From positions 1,302,001 to 1,366,000 of the forward strand of contig KE546967.1 in assembly GCA_000442125.1 (NCBI GenBank): DNA of 64,000 nt. The letters run 5' to 3'. The stretch comes from Opeltia flavorubescens (taxonomy: Eukaryota > Ascomycota > Lecanoromycetes > Teloschistales > Teloschistaceae). Of the stretch, positions 33,658-45,775 are shown in pieces. The position numbers and the translations under genes were made by a program. The first letter of the stretch is position 1, and every line of letters begins with the position of its first letter. The notes under the pieces were generated by a model. The model was not told where the DNA came from, did not search any database, and saw only the letters and a list, made by a program, of their open reading frames with translations.

Positions 33658-34712
33658 GGTGAAATTCAGGATTGCCTTAGTCCACGAGAATGAGACTCGG
33701 ACAATAATCTTTGCCTGTGGTCTCTTACTGATGGTGACTCACATCACTGATCCCACAGTTGAAAGTTGTGACATCACTTGATAGCCGGACCAATAATCCA
33801 ATCCATTGAAGTATTTTTGGTTTCCGAAGCTGTGAAGAATAGTTTTCTGATATAGATATAATAGGAAATAGGTATAATGAATGAGAGTAATATGAGTTTC
33901 ACCAGAAAGTTAAGGAGAATCCATTCAAACTCTCCTACCCACGTTCTCGATGTAGATTAGCTTTCATACTTCTGGATCCTTAATTGTTTTGCGACGCCAG
34001 CTGGTCTGATCTAAGAAGACGTATTCAGACAGACAGGATCTGAGGATAGCTTGTGTCTCTTTGTGTGGCTTTTCCCAATTATTACCCTCACATGACGATA
34101 CAAAGTCGGGTCAAAAGATCTCTCACCATCATAAAGCTCCTGCATATTCTGCCATTGAATCTTTGACCACGGTTTGCTATCGTTGAGCTGTCAAATCGAT
34201 AGCGCGAGGACTTTTGTTTGCTGCTCTATTCCTAGTGCTTATCGCTCGCTTCTGGCTGCCGACGTTGTCTCTACCGATATTGAGAATGCCATTGAAGCAT
34301 TCCGGGTTGAAGGTTGCCCATAGTGTAAGATATTTTAGTTCAATACATCTGAACATTACCTCATCTCCAAGAAATGATCATTTAGCAAGTTTTAGAATTC
34401 AAGCATAAGCAAGTGAAACTCTGTATATGATCCTAGTATTTTACCTTTCATATTCAAAATGGGGCTCGGCTTAAGATCATCTATCTCACTGTTGTAAACA
34501 AAGAAGAGAGTGAGCATTGCGCTGAAATCGATGTTATGCAGCTGCATGTATTTCCCGAACGGCGTGGTGGGTAGATGCGCACGTGATGGTCCATGGATTT
34601 CGCGTCCTCGCTGGTGCTTGGAACGCGCTTGTGGCGTGGCGATCCGTAATGGCTTTTACTTCTACTTCTACTCCCACTTCAATGACGATGAGGTTATTGC
34701 TGTGGGGACGCT
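33658..34712. other. Divergent intergenic region, F-box gene and FAN1
   Basis: No gene seen. It should contain both promoters. Frames at 34214 and 34510 are short and featureless. Confidence 0.45.
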
Positions 34713-37372
34713 ATGGTTCTGGATCACCTAAATTCAGGTTCTCGCAACAAAATGCTTGGTCAACGTATCGCACATCCACCTTCAACAAATTTCGACGAAG
34801 AATTCCATTTACCGCCAGCCAAGCGAGTGAAGAGCATTAACAATTCGCCTTCTGCAACGCTTTCAGATAGCGAGACCTACGACGCCTCGCCCCGGCCTAC
34901 TTCCCGGCGTAATGAAGTTGCTGACTCGGAAGCCGAAAGTGGTGATGAAGAGGAGTCATTTCCATCTGCCAGTCAAACCGAGCTCGAGAGCGCTCTGCCT
35001 TTTGTAAAAACAGACAAAGAAGCTATTGCCGAGTATGAGGCAACCCGAGCAGCTGATGATAGTCTGGATCTACAAGGTCGGCTGGGCCAAAGGAAGTGGG
35101 TGCAAGGAAAGAGTTCCATTTATGTGGATGCCTTCAATCTGGCCTTGGAGACGGTATTAGACGAAGAATCGCACTTGTTCGATGAGGCTGAGATGACCGT
35201 CTTTCAAAGATGGAAGGACCTCAGCTACGAGGGACAGTACCTGTATGTAGACATGGTTCTAGGTCTTACGTTTGCCAGTATCCCTGGCTATCTTATGTGC
35301 TGAAGGATAAGTTCAGATATGTACGCCTCTTCCTGCGTAAAACCGCAGCATGGCATCGTATAAATCGGTTGAAGTATTACAGTGATATCGCAGATCTTAA
35401 TGCAGCTGTCGACGAGCTACTAAGACCATGTTCGTTGCCAGAAACAACGGCTGTAGAGCGAATAGCTCCAGGGGAATCCGAGCCACCTAAAGATACAATA
35501 CTTTCAAAAGCCTTCACATTTGCTGACAGTTCAGAAGATCACATGAATACACTGGAAGAAGCATCCTCCCTCCTAATGCTTGATGAGCTTAAGACACTAG
35601 CTAAGGAAGCAAAAGTCCAGGGTAAAACCAAAGGAGAGCTACTCAAAGCGTTGAGAAAGACAAGTCAGAAACAAGGAGGACTCGGCTGGTCAGGTCTTAA
35701 ACGATCTGACACGGAGGAATCAATCAAGTCGGAACAGTCGGTGGATGACAGTGAAGAAATCAATCTATTGAGCGGTTTAGGAACGAACAGAGATTCACAT
35801 TTTATTCGAAAGATACTATCCAATACAGGACCATGCATCCGTCTCTCATCAGCGGCGTTCAAGTTGTTCGAGCGCGTTCATCTTGTCTTCTACAGATCCA
35901 CTGAATGGACAGAAAAGTCCCTCACAACAATCATCCTCGCCCGTATCTCCCGGCGGAATTTCCCTGACTATATTGTATCCCGATCTACCAACATCTTCCT
36001 ATCACGTTCAATTCTTTTAGAATTCGAAGCATCAATACGCACCCAATTTGCCATTGACAACATCCTCGAATTCAGTGGCACAGTCAATAAAGACGGTCTT
36101 CACAAAGTCAAAGATATTTTCGAAGAAGTCTATCCTCGCTGGCTTACCATCCTAGCTGAAGAGCAACGCAAGGAAGATCGTATTTACGAAAGTGGTGAAG
36201 GTGCCTACCTCCGACGTTTCTCTCCAGCATGGGTCTACACCCGAATCGTTCATAAAGGCACCTATGTCCTTGGGCGATTCAAAGAACACAAACGTGAGCA
36301 TCAACTGCTGTCAGAACTCTTAGGCCAGCATCTCTTTCACGCCGCGCGCCGAGGAGCGTGGTATCAACGAAAGGCATTGCTAGAAGAGCACTACATGTGG
36401 GCTCTCGCGCCTCAGGGGGATCGCAGCGACGAACAGCAGCAGAAACAGTGGAAACGAATCGCACTCCGCACTTGTGAAGACGGACTTCAAGATCGCGAGT
36501 GCCATGTCATCTACCATCACGATCTGCAGAAGCGTATCAGCAAGCTCGAACGACAACTCAAGATCGCAAAGCGGTATCAACACGATTTCGGACACGTACG
36601 CCTCGCCAAGCCCATTGAACGATTCGTCGACGGTACACGGATCGAGCGCGAACGTACTCCTTCACGTAATGGCCGTCGACGGAGTAGTACTGACTTAGCG
36701 GTGAAAATTACAACAAATAGTACTCGTCGAGGTGGTAAAACAGTTTGGCTTGACCCTCTGGAAGACAACGGTGAATGCAGCGTCGAAGCCATGTGCCTTG
36801 GCCACTACCGTTCTCTGGGCTGGAAAGGCTACCACAGTGAAGGCGGCATCATTCGCACACTTTTCGGATATCTATTCTATGACGTCCTCTTTACCTACAT
36901 CCCCAACGTATTCCAAACGCCCTTTCAGACCTGTCCGTTGGATTTGCATACGGACGCTTTCTACCCATCGCGATTCTCCGAGATCAATCAACGCCTGAAT
37001 GAACTTTCCAATAGCCAAGGAGCGGAAATTCTTAAAAGGGTGTACGAAGAGCAGAAAGAGAAACAGACGTGCGTGGTGGGAATTGATTGGGGGTTTGAAA
37101 TCGGCGACCTGCTCGAAATTGTGGAATGCTTCAAAGGAGAAGCACTGAGTACGATCTGCAAGGTCATGGCACAGGAGTATCAGCAAAGGGGAGGTGGTAT
37201 CCCGGATTTGTTTCTATGGGATACGGAGAAAGGAGAGGTCATGTTTGCCGAGGTGAAGAGCGAAAACGACCGGTTGAGTGATACGCAGAGGCTCTGGATC
37301 GATGTTTTGAGCGGGGCTGGGGTGAGGGTGGAGCTGTGTAACGCTGTTGCGAAGGAAGTGGTGAGAAGGTAA
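34713..37372 (+). CDS. FAN1: Fanconi-associated nuclease FAN1
   Basis: Exons 34713-35242 and 35317-37372; 861 residues. The donor GTATGT at 35243 lies inside a CTG TAT codon pair, and splicing gives QYLYVRLFLRK, the conserved FAN1 segment. The N-terminus (1-120) is disordered and acidic; I see no UBZ finger, as in other fungal members. A SAP-like segment is LDELKTLAKEAKVQGKTKGE. A helical, TPR-like middle follows. The C-terminal VRR-NUC domain has EGGIIRTLFGYLFYDVLF, GIPDLFLWD (Asp about 807) and FAEVKSENDRLSDTQRLW (Glu 822, Lys 824), a complete PD-(D/E)xK site. FAN1 is a structure-specific 5' exonuclease/flap endonuclease in interstrand-crosslink repair. A later in-frame ATG at 34752 is an alternative start. 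Confidence 0.95.
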
Positions 37373-38438
37373 TGCAGCTCGTACTTGTCAGTTGCGACTG
37401 CTGTATCTTTCAGCCAGTTTCCCTCCGTGTAAGCATTTCGTCTCATCCATGTATATATACATTTATTACCTTTGCGTGTGTCCGTCAATCAAGAGTACCT
37501 GTTGACTCCATTCGTCAACTTTACGCTCTCCAACACGCCTGAATCTCCTAAAATTTTGGTTTGAGGGTGGTATCAGGCGATCCCTAGCCTTGAGAAGCGA
37601 TCCCACCCTACTAATGTTGAAGTCCTGAGGTTGCAAAGACCATTGTCAGTCACCTCCCAGCCATGTGGGCTCCATGCAGGTCTACTTGCAGAGACCTTGG
37701 CTCATTTTCCTTGGTGAGGAAGAAGCCTAGTGTAACTCGCTACGACCAGTACCTTTACATAAAAGCAGAATCTGGTTCAGTCAATTTTCCAGTCAATTGT
37801 CCTCTCTCTGCATCCTCTATCTCATCCCTGGCCACGAATGGCACTCAAAAGCTTGGCACGCCCATATTACTACCGCTTCACCCATGGTTTTAGTGCCATG
37901 GCCAGGGATGGGATAATGATTTTAATCCACTCCTGCCATCTTCTTGCACTTTTCAAATGATGAAAAGCATATCAGAAGTGCAAAGGAGTTCAGCGCCTAG
38001 TCATACCCTACCGAAGTCTGCCCGCCAGTAAACGCTTTTGATAATCATGTTAAGAGAAAAAGTGCGAGAAGTTGGCAGGAATGATTATATGCAACCTTGA
38101 TGTATTCTTGTACAATCTCAAGTTAAAAAACCCTCATTCATCTCGAAGTTTTTCTTTTCACATATAAAAAAGTCTGGAGCCAAAGCTTCTTATTACCAAT
38201 TACCTTTCAATAGCGATCAAACAATGTTAAAACCAGAATAGTAAAAGTATCAAGTTGATGTACGAGTCTGACGTCACGGTTGGATAACAGGAGAACATCA
38301 AGCAGGGAACTTTATATGCAGAGTACTTGCTGATGTGGAAGATCATAATATGCGAGAACTCCTCAATTCATTGGTCAGCTATATATCCCGAAAGGCCTTT
38401 ACAGACTATCAAGGAGACAAGAAAAGCAGATGGGACCT
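37373..38438. other. Convergent intergenic region
   Basis: Between the 3' ends of FAN1 and the RRM gene. No gene seen; AT-rich around 38100-38250. Confidence 0.45.
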
Positions 38439-40022
38439 TCAAAGAAACTCTCTCGGCTCTACTGGGGTGCAATACTCCAGCCCTGCGTCCTCATCTTCGG
38501 AATCGTAGTATGAGGAGTAAGGACCGGATTCGAGATCGAGGGGAACGCCTCCATCTTCTGCATCTTCTTCATCATCCTCATCACCATCGACAGCGATATC
38601 GTGGGATGCAAGAGGATCTCTCATCATGCCTCGGCCTCGGAAGACGATCTCCTCGTCTTCATCAATAAACTTACCATCATGGTCCTGTGTCTCGGTATCA
38701 GCATCAGCATCACGATCCGTCCTACGCCACGATGTTGCCGCAGTCTTCTCCGTAAGTGTAGGCTTGAGCGAATAAGTAGCCTCGGCTCTCACGTCTTCCT
38801 GCTTGAACAGCGCGTCGGAGAAGTGTGCTGGCTGTTCGTGCCGATCTTGGAAGGGCAGTGGTTCCCCATTCAGTTGCTCCAGGCCTGCATTTTTAACCTG
38901 GAAGCAGTCAGCTCCAGGGCTCGCGTAATTAGACCCACCGTTGAAGTTTAGGACTTCCAAGGCGGATCCCACGTATGGTTCCCCTGGCTCTCCGCGTACG
39001 ACTGCCGTGCTGACGGCGAAGACCATAAGGGTCAGGTTCTGGAAATGGAAACCGTGGAGATGCCTACGAGCTTCGAGAGCTTGGCTGCGTTCGGCATAGT
39101 GGATGTATGCGTGTCGGGTGGGGACGTGTGGTCTGGATTTGTCGGCGCCGTGGAGTTCGAGGTAAGTGATACGGCCGTAGGGTTGGAAGACAGCGTGGAT
39201 GTCACGGACTAAGGCTTGTTCGGAGAGGTACTCGATGAGGATTAGGCTGCCTTCGTGCCAGGACTGGATGTATTCTTCTCTAGGGGAGAGAATTGTCAAT
39301 GGAGACTGAGGGGGATCGTATTGATCATGCGGTGCTACGGCTGTGAGCGGGAAGGCGGGCAGCTTACTGTCATCAATTGCACCTGCTGTGGTGTTTTCTG
39401 TTTCCGTCAGGTTCTCGTCTTTGATTTTTTGCAAGCCAGAGTCTATCATCTCAATGATCTTGTTGATACCGTCTGAAAACACCGTATCGAACTTTTCTAG
39501 TATTAGTTGCTCCAACGAGTTGTAGTTCTGCTCGCTAGATGCTTCGAGAAAAGCAACTTTGCGCTCGAGACGTTCCATGGTGGCAAGAAGTTCTTGCTGC
39601 TCGACGAGAGTCATCATTGGAGGCGGTAGGTGGCTATGTGATTCCAAATCTTCATCGTAGTCGATTAGGGTTTCCATAGGCTTGATGATTGGTGTCTCTG
39701 GTAGGAAGTTAGGATCATCGTCCGTGTCTCTACAGCTACAGCTATCTGAGCAGCTTGCCAGATCAGCAGTCTTGGCTTTGAAGTGTTCAAAGTCCGATTC
39801 GTCAAGCGGCGATTCAGGGTCTCGGAATGGACTGGAAGAATGATGCGGCTTCCCAGGTCTAGATGTGTACTGGTAGAGCTCGTCTTGAACGAGATCCTCT
39901 TCCGTCTCGAAATTCCCCCATGAGTAGCCTAGATGGGATTTCTCGTGGCTGAGAGTACTGGTCTCGGGGGTTTGACCCGTTATGGAATTCGAAAACATGC
40001 CGATATGGTTGAAAGACGGCAT
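38439..40022 (-). CDS. RRM-domain RNA-binding protein, unknown role
   Basis: Single exon, 527 residues. The N-terminus is polar with a short Cys cluster (CSDSCSC). Residues about 137-180 form a likely coiled coil (QQELLATMERLERKVAFLE). A single divergent RRM lies at about 258-340, with RNP2-like LILIEYLSEQ and RNP1-like RHAYIHYAERSQ. The C-terminal 80 residues are very acidic (VDGDEDDEEDAEDGG) with RGRG just before. A coiled coil, one RRM and an acidic tail suggest a self-associating RNA-binding or adaptor protein. I do not know a named orthologue. No intron is needed. Confidence 0.8.
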   Translation of the reverse strand: MPSFNHIGMFSNSITGQTPETSTLSHEKSHLGYSWGNFETEEDLVQDELYQYTSRPGKPHHSSSPFRDPESPLDESDFEHFKAKTADLASCSDSCSCRDTDDDPNFLPETPIIKPMETLIDYDEDLESHSHLPPPMMTLVEQQELLATMERLERKVAFLEASSEQNYNSLEQLILEKFDTVFSDGINKIIEMIDSGLQKIKDENLTETENTTAGAIDDSKLPAFPLTAVAPHDQYDPPQSPLTILSPREEYIQSWHEGSLILIEYLSEQALVRDIHAVFQPYGRITYLELHGADKSRPHVPTRHAYIHYAERSQALEARRHLHGFHFQNLTLMVFAVSTAVVRGEPGEPYVGSALEVLNFNGGSNYASPGADCFQVKNAGLEQLNGEPLPFQDRHEQPAHFSDALFKQEDVRAEATYSLKPTLTEKTAATSWRRTDRDADADTETQDHDGKFIDEDEEIVFRGRGMMRDPLASHDIAVDGDEDDEEDAEDGGVPLDLESGPYSSYYDSEDEDAGLEYCTPVEPREFL

Positions 40023-41459
40023 TATGGATCAGCTGTAGCCTGGTATGGATAGATAGCTATAGTGATTATGGTGACTGGATGATGGATTGGGTGATTACCG
40101 ATGATACTGACGGAGTAAGCAGGAGAAGGTTGCACGATGACTTTCGGAAATTTGAGGTCGAACGCCCGTTCATATAGCAATCTTAAGGGGGTAGGACAAG
40201 GGGATTGTCGATATGAACAAGGACAAAGAAATCGATCAAGGACTTCCAACAAGGGAATTGCCTGCTTTTGTCTATACTGAACCAGTAAGAAGACAATGAA
40301 ATCTGGATCAAAGTGGAGCAAGAAGTTGTCAATAACTCTAGCAGCCCAACAGTACTCAACGAGATTTACCTCTGCTACGTACGAGAACACAATATCTGTT
40401 ACAAAGATGATTATGTCTACAGTCATGGTCTTTGTTTCTTACAGTCGAGAGATGATGTCTTCTCTATCGTTGAAATGTCGGAGGGCAGTGTTGTAGAGGT
40501 TTCGTTTAATTTGAGGATATTTATTGATAGAGTTCATTGGTATGCTGCAGCCAAGAAAGTCTCGACGATATCCATGTAATTGCTTGCCATTATTAGTGTA
40601 TGAGACACGCATGGCATGCATATCCAAGTTGTTTGGGCGGGATTCCAACATCGTGGATAATAACTGTCTTACGTCCGAGTTGTAAAACGGGTTGGTGCTG
40701 GTAAGTCAGATTGGGGGCGGAAAAGGGATGTCCCTATTCCGTACATATGTTGTCTAGTTTATTCCATTAGGACCCCTCGGACCGTGGGAAACCTGGGAAG
40801 CAAGGTTCCTTAACCCGGTCGTAGATCCCGATACCCCGACTCTATCTGTGTGATGTCAGGGCTGAAAGGAGGCTTAGCGTGGAGGAATCAATGTGTGGGG
40901 GCATCGGTTCCTTTCTGTCCAAGAATCCAAATATATCCACCCAAACAATAACCCTCGATTCTCTGTACGACCCAAGTGCAGTCAACGCTTCCTCGCGCAC
41001 TTTTCCTGCGCCTTCCTCGGCCATGCGGTGTAGGTATAACGGGCCCAATCCCCACAAGTTCCCGAAAAGCGCTGTGCGCCCATTTGAGTTACTTTCCTGC
41101 TTCAAATTCCGAGCATGACGCCGTTGCTGTGCAGCTGCTACCGTTCCATTCAACAACCTCTCATGAATAGACGAACCTTCTCAATTCATGCATTCCTTTT
41201 GGCGGTGGGGTCGAGATGTGGTCATCCATGGCCAAGTGAATAACTAAGCCTGTTCCTCTACAAATCCTCTAGGCTATGACTGTTTGCTTACTGCCGTACC
41301 TTTTCGACGACAACTATCAATAGCCCCATCTCCATCCCATCATCTCTATTCTTCGTCACTCTCGTTTCTGTCTATCGTTTATGATTGAATAGTCCTGAAA
41401 TTGCCTTCACTGGCCCTGTACTATCTCCACACATTTGCGCCTTCCTCATCAACCACAAC
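40023..41459. other. Divergent intergenic region
   Basis: Upstream of both the RRM gene and the GH16 gene. Short frames (for example 40022-40426 minus) have no domain. No gene seen. Confidence 0.4.
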
Positions 41460-42618
41460 ATGCCCAGTCTCAAGTCCTGGAGCTTACTCCTGCTATTTCG
41501 CCTCCTTTCTGATGCTCAAATCTCCTCCGCTGTACCACCACTTGATCCAAATTCCACTGTCCCCGCGTGCTCCTGCTATCAGGCAACAGATAGTGACGGA
41601 TCTTTGTTCTTGAATCATCAATTCTTCGACTTTCGAGCACTGGCCAATGAATCATTTGCTTCAAATCTCACCGCACCCAATCCGATCAACGAAGACCAAG
41701 ATCAGGGTATCGAGCATATCACCTCTCCATTTTTTGACCGAGGTCTTTTCGGGGATTACTTTGTTCCTGCGAGCTGGACCAAAAATGCATCAGACGTCGC
41801 ACCGATCACGATGGTCAATTCTCAACAGAATATCTACCTCAGTAAGTGACTTCAATTCGAGAGATGCCTCAAGGACATAATGCTAATCTCCATCAGCGCG
41901 TGACACGCCGAACTCGCCAGTACATCTCACGCTTCGAACGAACCGTCTGTCTAGCTTTCAATCCGCTTCAGACCTCGAAACTGTAGAAACAGCGCTCCTC
42001 CATGCCTCTATCCGTGTCCGGGCCAGGGTTTCTGGGTCGCGTGGTGCTTGCGCCGGGATGTTTACTTACCATAGCGACGATCAAGAAAGCGACATCGAAA
42101 TCCTGACGCGGGATGAGTATAACGTGATGCGAGCGACCAATCAGCCAGGAGTTGATTCCCGAGGTATCGTGATCCCTGAGGCATCTACACAGGTTACCAT
42201 CTCGGCAGCCAATAGCGACATCGATGGAAGCTGGGCAGGCTGGAATGAATACCAACTCGACTGGCTACCCGGACGGTCCGAATGGTATATCAACGGTGTC
42301 AGCAAGCTCAATAAGACCTACGGTGTACCGACAGAGCCGAGCAACTTCCAGATCAAGATGTGGAGTGACGGCAGTGCCTGGACCGGTAACATGAGTATTG
42401 GCGGGTTGGCGACATTGGACATCGAATGGATTGATATGGTATACAATACGACCAAGGACACCCCGGGCGAAAGCTGCAAGACCGTTTGCACTGTCGAGGA
42501 CATCAAGAATAATCCTGTGCCTCAAATCGCAGGCGCAACTGTGGGAGCTACAAGGATGGGAAAGTTATGGGCGCTGGTGCTTGGGACATTCTGGGTAGGC
42601 GTCGTTTTTCTACTATAG
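41460..42618 (+). CDS. Secreted GH16 glycosidase/transglycosylase, probably GPI-anchored
   Basis: Exons 41460-41841 and 41897-42618; 367 residues. A signal peptide (SWSLLLLFRLLSDAQIS) starts the protein. A short Cys-containing region (ACSCYQ) precedes a concanavalin-like jelly roll. The catalytic motif ESDIE is at about 191-195, matching GH16 E-x-D-x-E, with E191 as likely nucleophile and E195 as acid/base. AGWNEYQLDWLPGRSEWYI and FQIKMWSDGSAW are typical later strands. The C-terminus is an apolar tail (LWALVLGTFWVGVVFLL) behind a small-residue stretch, as for GPI attachment. Role: remodelling of cell-wall glucan/chitin, related to Crh enzymes; the exact subfamily is not certain. Several N-glycosylation sites are present. 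Confidence 0.87.
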
Positions 42619-43289
42619 ATGTAAGATTGTTGAGGACGAAGTTACGAAGCAAATGTCTTGAATGGCTTGTAACTATGATTAGAGACTCTCAGCGTTTCCT
42701 TGAGCCCATCCTCTGACAATATTGTTGGCATTCTTCTAGAACATTGCAACCATCACTCCGCTGCTCTGGTCCATAATTGGATCCTAGTTGACGCGCTAGC
42801 AGGGGACGGGTTTCTAGTGCTAGCTCGAGAAGCACGGGAAAGCTCTCCGTCTCTCTTTCCGCCGCAAATGAGATAAGTAAGACATTGTCTCAAACATCGT
42901 CGCTATTCATATGGCTTGTTCTGCTAGAAGATGGGTAGCCTCTTGAACATTGGGCAATATGCGCTCGACCATGGTGAATGCCTCCGGATATATTCCTCGA
43001 GGGAGCAATCGGCCCGTAAACAAGCGGTTCGTGCCTGCATCTGAGGGGTATGAGCGGTTCCCAGTCCACCAGAAGATGCTTTTCCCGCAGAATGAGCATG
43101 CGGGGAACAGAGATCTCTGCATCTAACGAACCTCATAGCTCCCGCATGACGAGATGTGGCTGCAATTCATTTCCGGTAAAGACGACATCAAAAGGTACAA
43201 GAAGAAAATGGTGGACCAACCTATTTTTCTCTTTTGCTCTATTGCTCTTTTCCCTGTAGTGGAAATCCACCTTTTCAAATCAACGAAGA
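42619..43289. other. Spacer between GH16 and GH32 genes
   Basis: No gene seen; holds the 3' flank of the GH16 gene and the promoter of the GH32 gene. Confidence 0.45.
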
Positions 43290-45369
43290 ATGTTCTTCTT
43301 CAATCTCTGCACAGGCTTGCTCCTGCTTGTCACGTTCGCACGAGGACAAAGCTCGGCCTCTACCTATGTTCAACCTACTGTACCAACCGGCACGCCCATA
43401 AAGGGTGACTACAGTGGTGCTTTGCGGCCGCAGATCCATTATAGCCCTCCTACTGGCTTCATGGTTTGTCTATTTCTTCCTTGCCATATCCTTTTGATCT
43501 GCTCTTCTTCCTTTGTAATCCTTAGCTTCAATGCAATCCAGACCTTCCAAGAGGAATCGTCCTGATCACCGCAGAATGATCCCAATGGCATGTTTCTGGA
43601 TGCTGAAGGCGTATATCACCTTTACTACCAATGTGAGTGCGATCGATTGATGAGAGAACTTCCAAAATTGACATGATCACACCAGACAATCCCACCGACA
43701 CTGTTGCGGGAAATCAGCATTGGGGCCATGCTACGTCCCGTGATCTCTCTCACTGGGAGAACCAAGCCATCGCAATTTATCCAGGGGCTGAAGGCGAGGG
43801 CATATTTTCTGGTTCTTCAGTCATCGATGTGAACAACACCAGTGGCTTCTTCCCCAACCAAACAAATGGTGTTGTCGCCATTTACACACTAAATACCGAA
43901 GAAGAAGAGACTCAAGAGGTCAGACGCCCGTCTGAACAGAACAAGTAGCGCTTGAGGCATACTGAAGGACACTAGATAGCTTACTCGACCGACGGAGGTT
44001 ACACCTTTACCAAATATGCTCAGAACCCTGTCATCTCAATCAAGAGCACTCAATTCCGAGACCCGAAGGTAATCTGGTATCCTCAAACGCAGCACTGGGT
44101 CATGGTGATAGCGTACGCCCAAGAATTTACCATTGGGTGAGCTCCGTTGTTCCGAGCTTGAGTAATTGCAATGGACGAAGTTAGCTCTGATGCCTCCGAA
44201 ACAGATTCTACACATCCCCAAATCTCACCACCTGGACTCATGTTTCCAACTTCTCTCACCATGGACTCCTGGGCCTTCAATACGAATGCCCAAACCTTGT
44301 ACAAATCCCGATGCTGTCGAATGTCTCCGTTGAAAATCCCCTGGATCCGTCCAACTTTGCTTCAACTGACATGTACATCTTGCAAATATCTATCAATCCT
44401 GGTGCACCTTTAGGAGGATCCATTAGCGAAACCTTCCCGGGCACATTCAATGGTACACATTTTACTCCGGTTGATCAGGCTACTCGGATCAATGACTTCG
44501 GCAAAGACAACTATGCCGGTCAGTTCTTCTATAATATCCCTCCCACATCACCACAAGTCAGTATCGCCTGGGCGAGCAATTGGCAATATTCTCAGGTGGT
44601 CCCTACTGGCGAAGCTGAAGACTTTCGATCGGCTATGAGCCTGGCACGGTACAACGTCCTTGCGAACACTTCACGTGGGGATTATACACTGGTGTCCCTG
44701 CCGTATGACTTATCGCCCTTATATACTTCAACCTCTTCGCTGGCCAACTCATCCTCACTCGTCAATTCATCATTGCTATACGACTATTCATCTACGGTGC
44801 CAAGTGGTGCACTTACTTTCAACATGACTGTCACATCAATACCATTGGCAAATGCTACTGGTACGGCGAACTTCACATTCATGTCTTCGGTTACCGGGGA
44901 GTCCATCAGAGGTGGCTTTTACTTTGGCGGCGACACTCCCTTCTTCATCAATCGAGGATATATCCGTGGTTTCGATAATCCTTTCTTTACCGACAAATTC
45001 AGCACAAATAACCTCATTAACACTGATACGCAGACCTTCCGGCTTCAGGTGGTGATCGATCGAAGCATTCTGGAAGTCTTCCTCGATAACGGACTAAGGA
45101 GTGCAACAACCACGTTCTTTGCTGAAGGGATGCTTGATACATTGATTATTTCGACAGCAGAGTTGAATCCTGGTGTGCAGGTTGGAGTGGATGTGTATGG
45201 GCTGAAAAGGTATGAAATTCTTCGCACTTTGGAAAGTCGCTAATGTAATTCTTTTGAAAGTGCATGGGCCATGGAAGAGAATGACAACGGGACAGTCTTG
45301 GGAAATGTGACTACGGTAAGTCAGGCAGTCCGACGAGATAAGTTGGGTCATCTAAGTGGTCAGTGGTGA
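43290..45369 (+). CDS. Secreted GH32 invertase/fructanase
   Basis: Six exons: 43290-43463, 43575-43632, 43686-43918, 43976-44136, 44205-45209, 45261-45369; 579 residues. A signal peptide ends near residue 19 ([11 protein letters not shown]). The three catalytic blocks are all present: NDPNG with the nucleophile D60, formed at the first splice; FRDPKV with D184; and YECPNL with acid/base E236. Many N-glycosylation sites occur. The last exon restores [13 protein letters not shown], the usual end of the beta-sandwich domain. Reading on without the last splice stops at 45243 and loses it. The enzyme hydrolyses beta-fructosides such as sucrose, inulin or levan; the exact specificity cannot be read. 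The residue before MNDPNG is F rather than the usual W. Donor GTCAGA at 43919 is weak, but the phase and restored [10 protein letters not shown] support it. Confidence 0.92.
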
Positions 45370-45775
45370 TGATGGTAACATATCAGACGTGGTTCAAAAA
45401 TACGGGATGTAGATAGCCAGATTTCACTTCGTACATAGAGTTATCTTTGAGTTAGTTATACTCTCTATTGTTGAACAAAAATGACAATGGAGTTTGCCAT
45501 GTCTTCTCACTTCTGTGTAAACGAAGGTGACACGGAGTCATGTGACTCTTCCGGATGAAGATTAGCGTGACAATTTCAGCCGCAACCTGACGGCATTCAG
45601 GAGTTTTTTTGTCTTCCTCTTCAAAAGACCCTTGCTGCCATCATTTCAGCACCCTCTACTGACGTCCCCTGTTCCTGCAACGACTTCACCTTAAGTGCTT
45701 CCATCTAGGTTTGCAACATCAGATTTCGCGACAACGACATCGACTTCATCATCATTACACACTCATAAGGCCATC
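45370..45775. other. Spacer upstream of Tra2-like gene
   Basis: About 400 bases with pyrimidine-rich stretches near 45605-45720, probably the promoter and 5' UTR of the next gene. No gene seen. Confidence 0.45.

Noticed and set aside
40022-40426. 134-codon minus-strand frame upstream of the RRM gene
   Set aside because: Ends at the RRM gene start, with no domain; probably leader or promoter.
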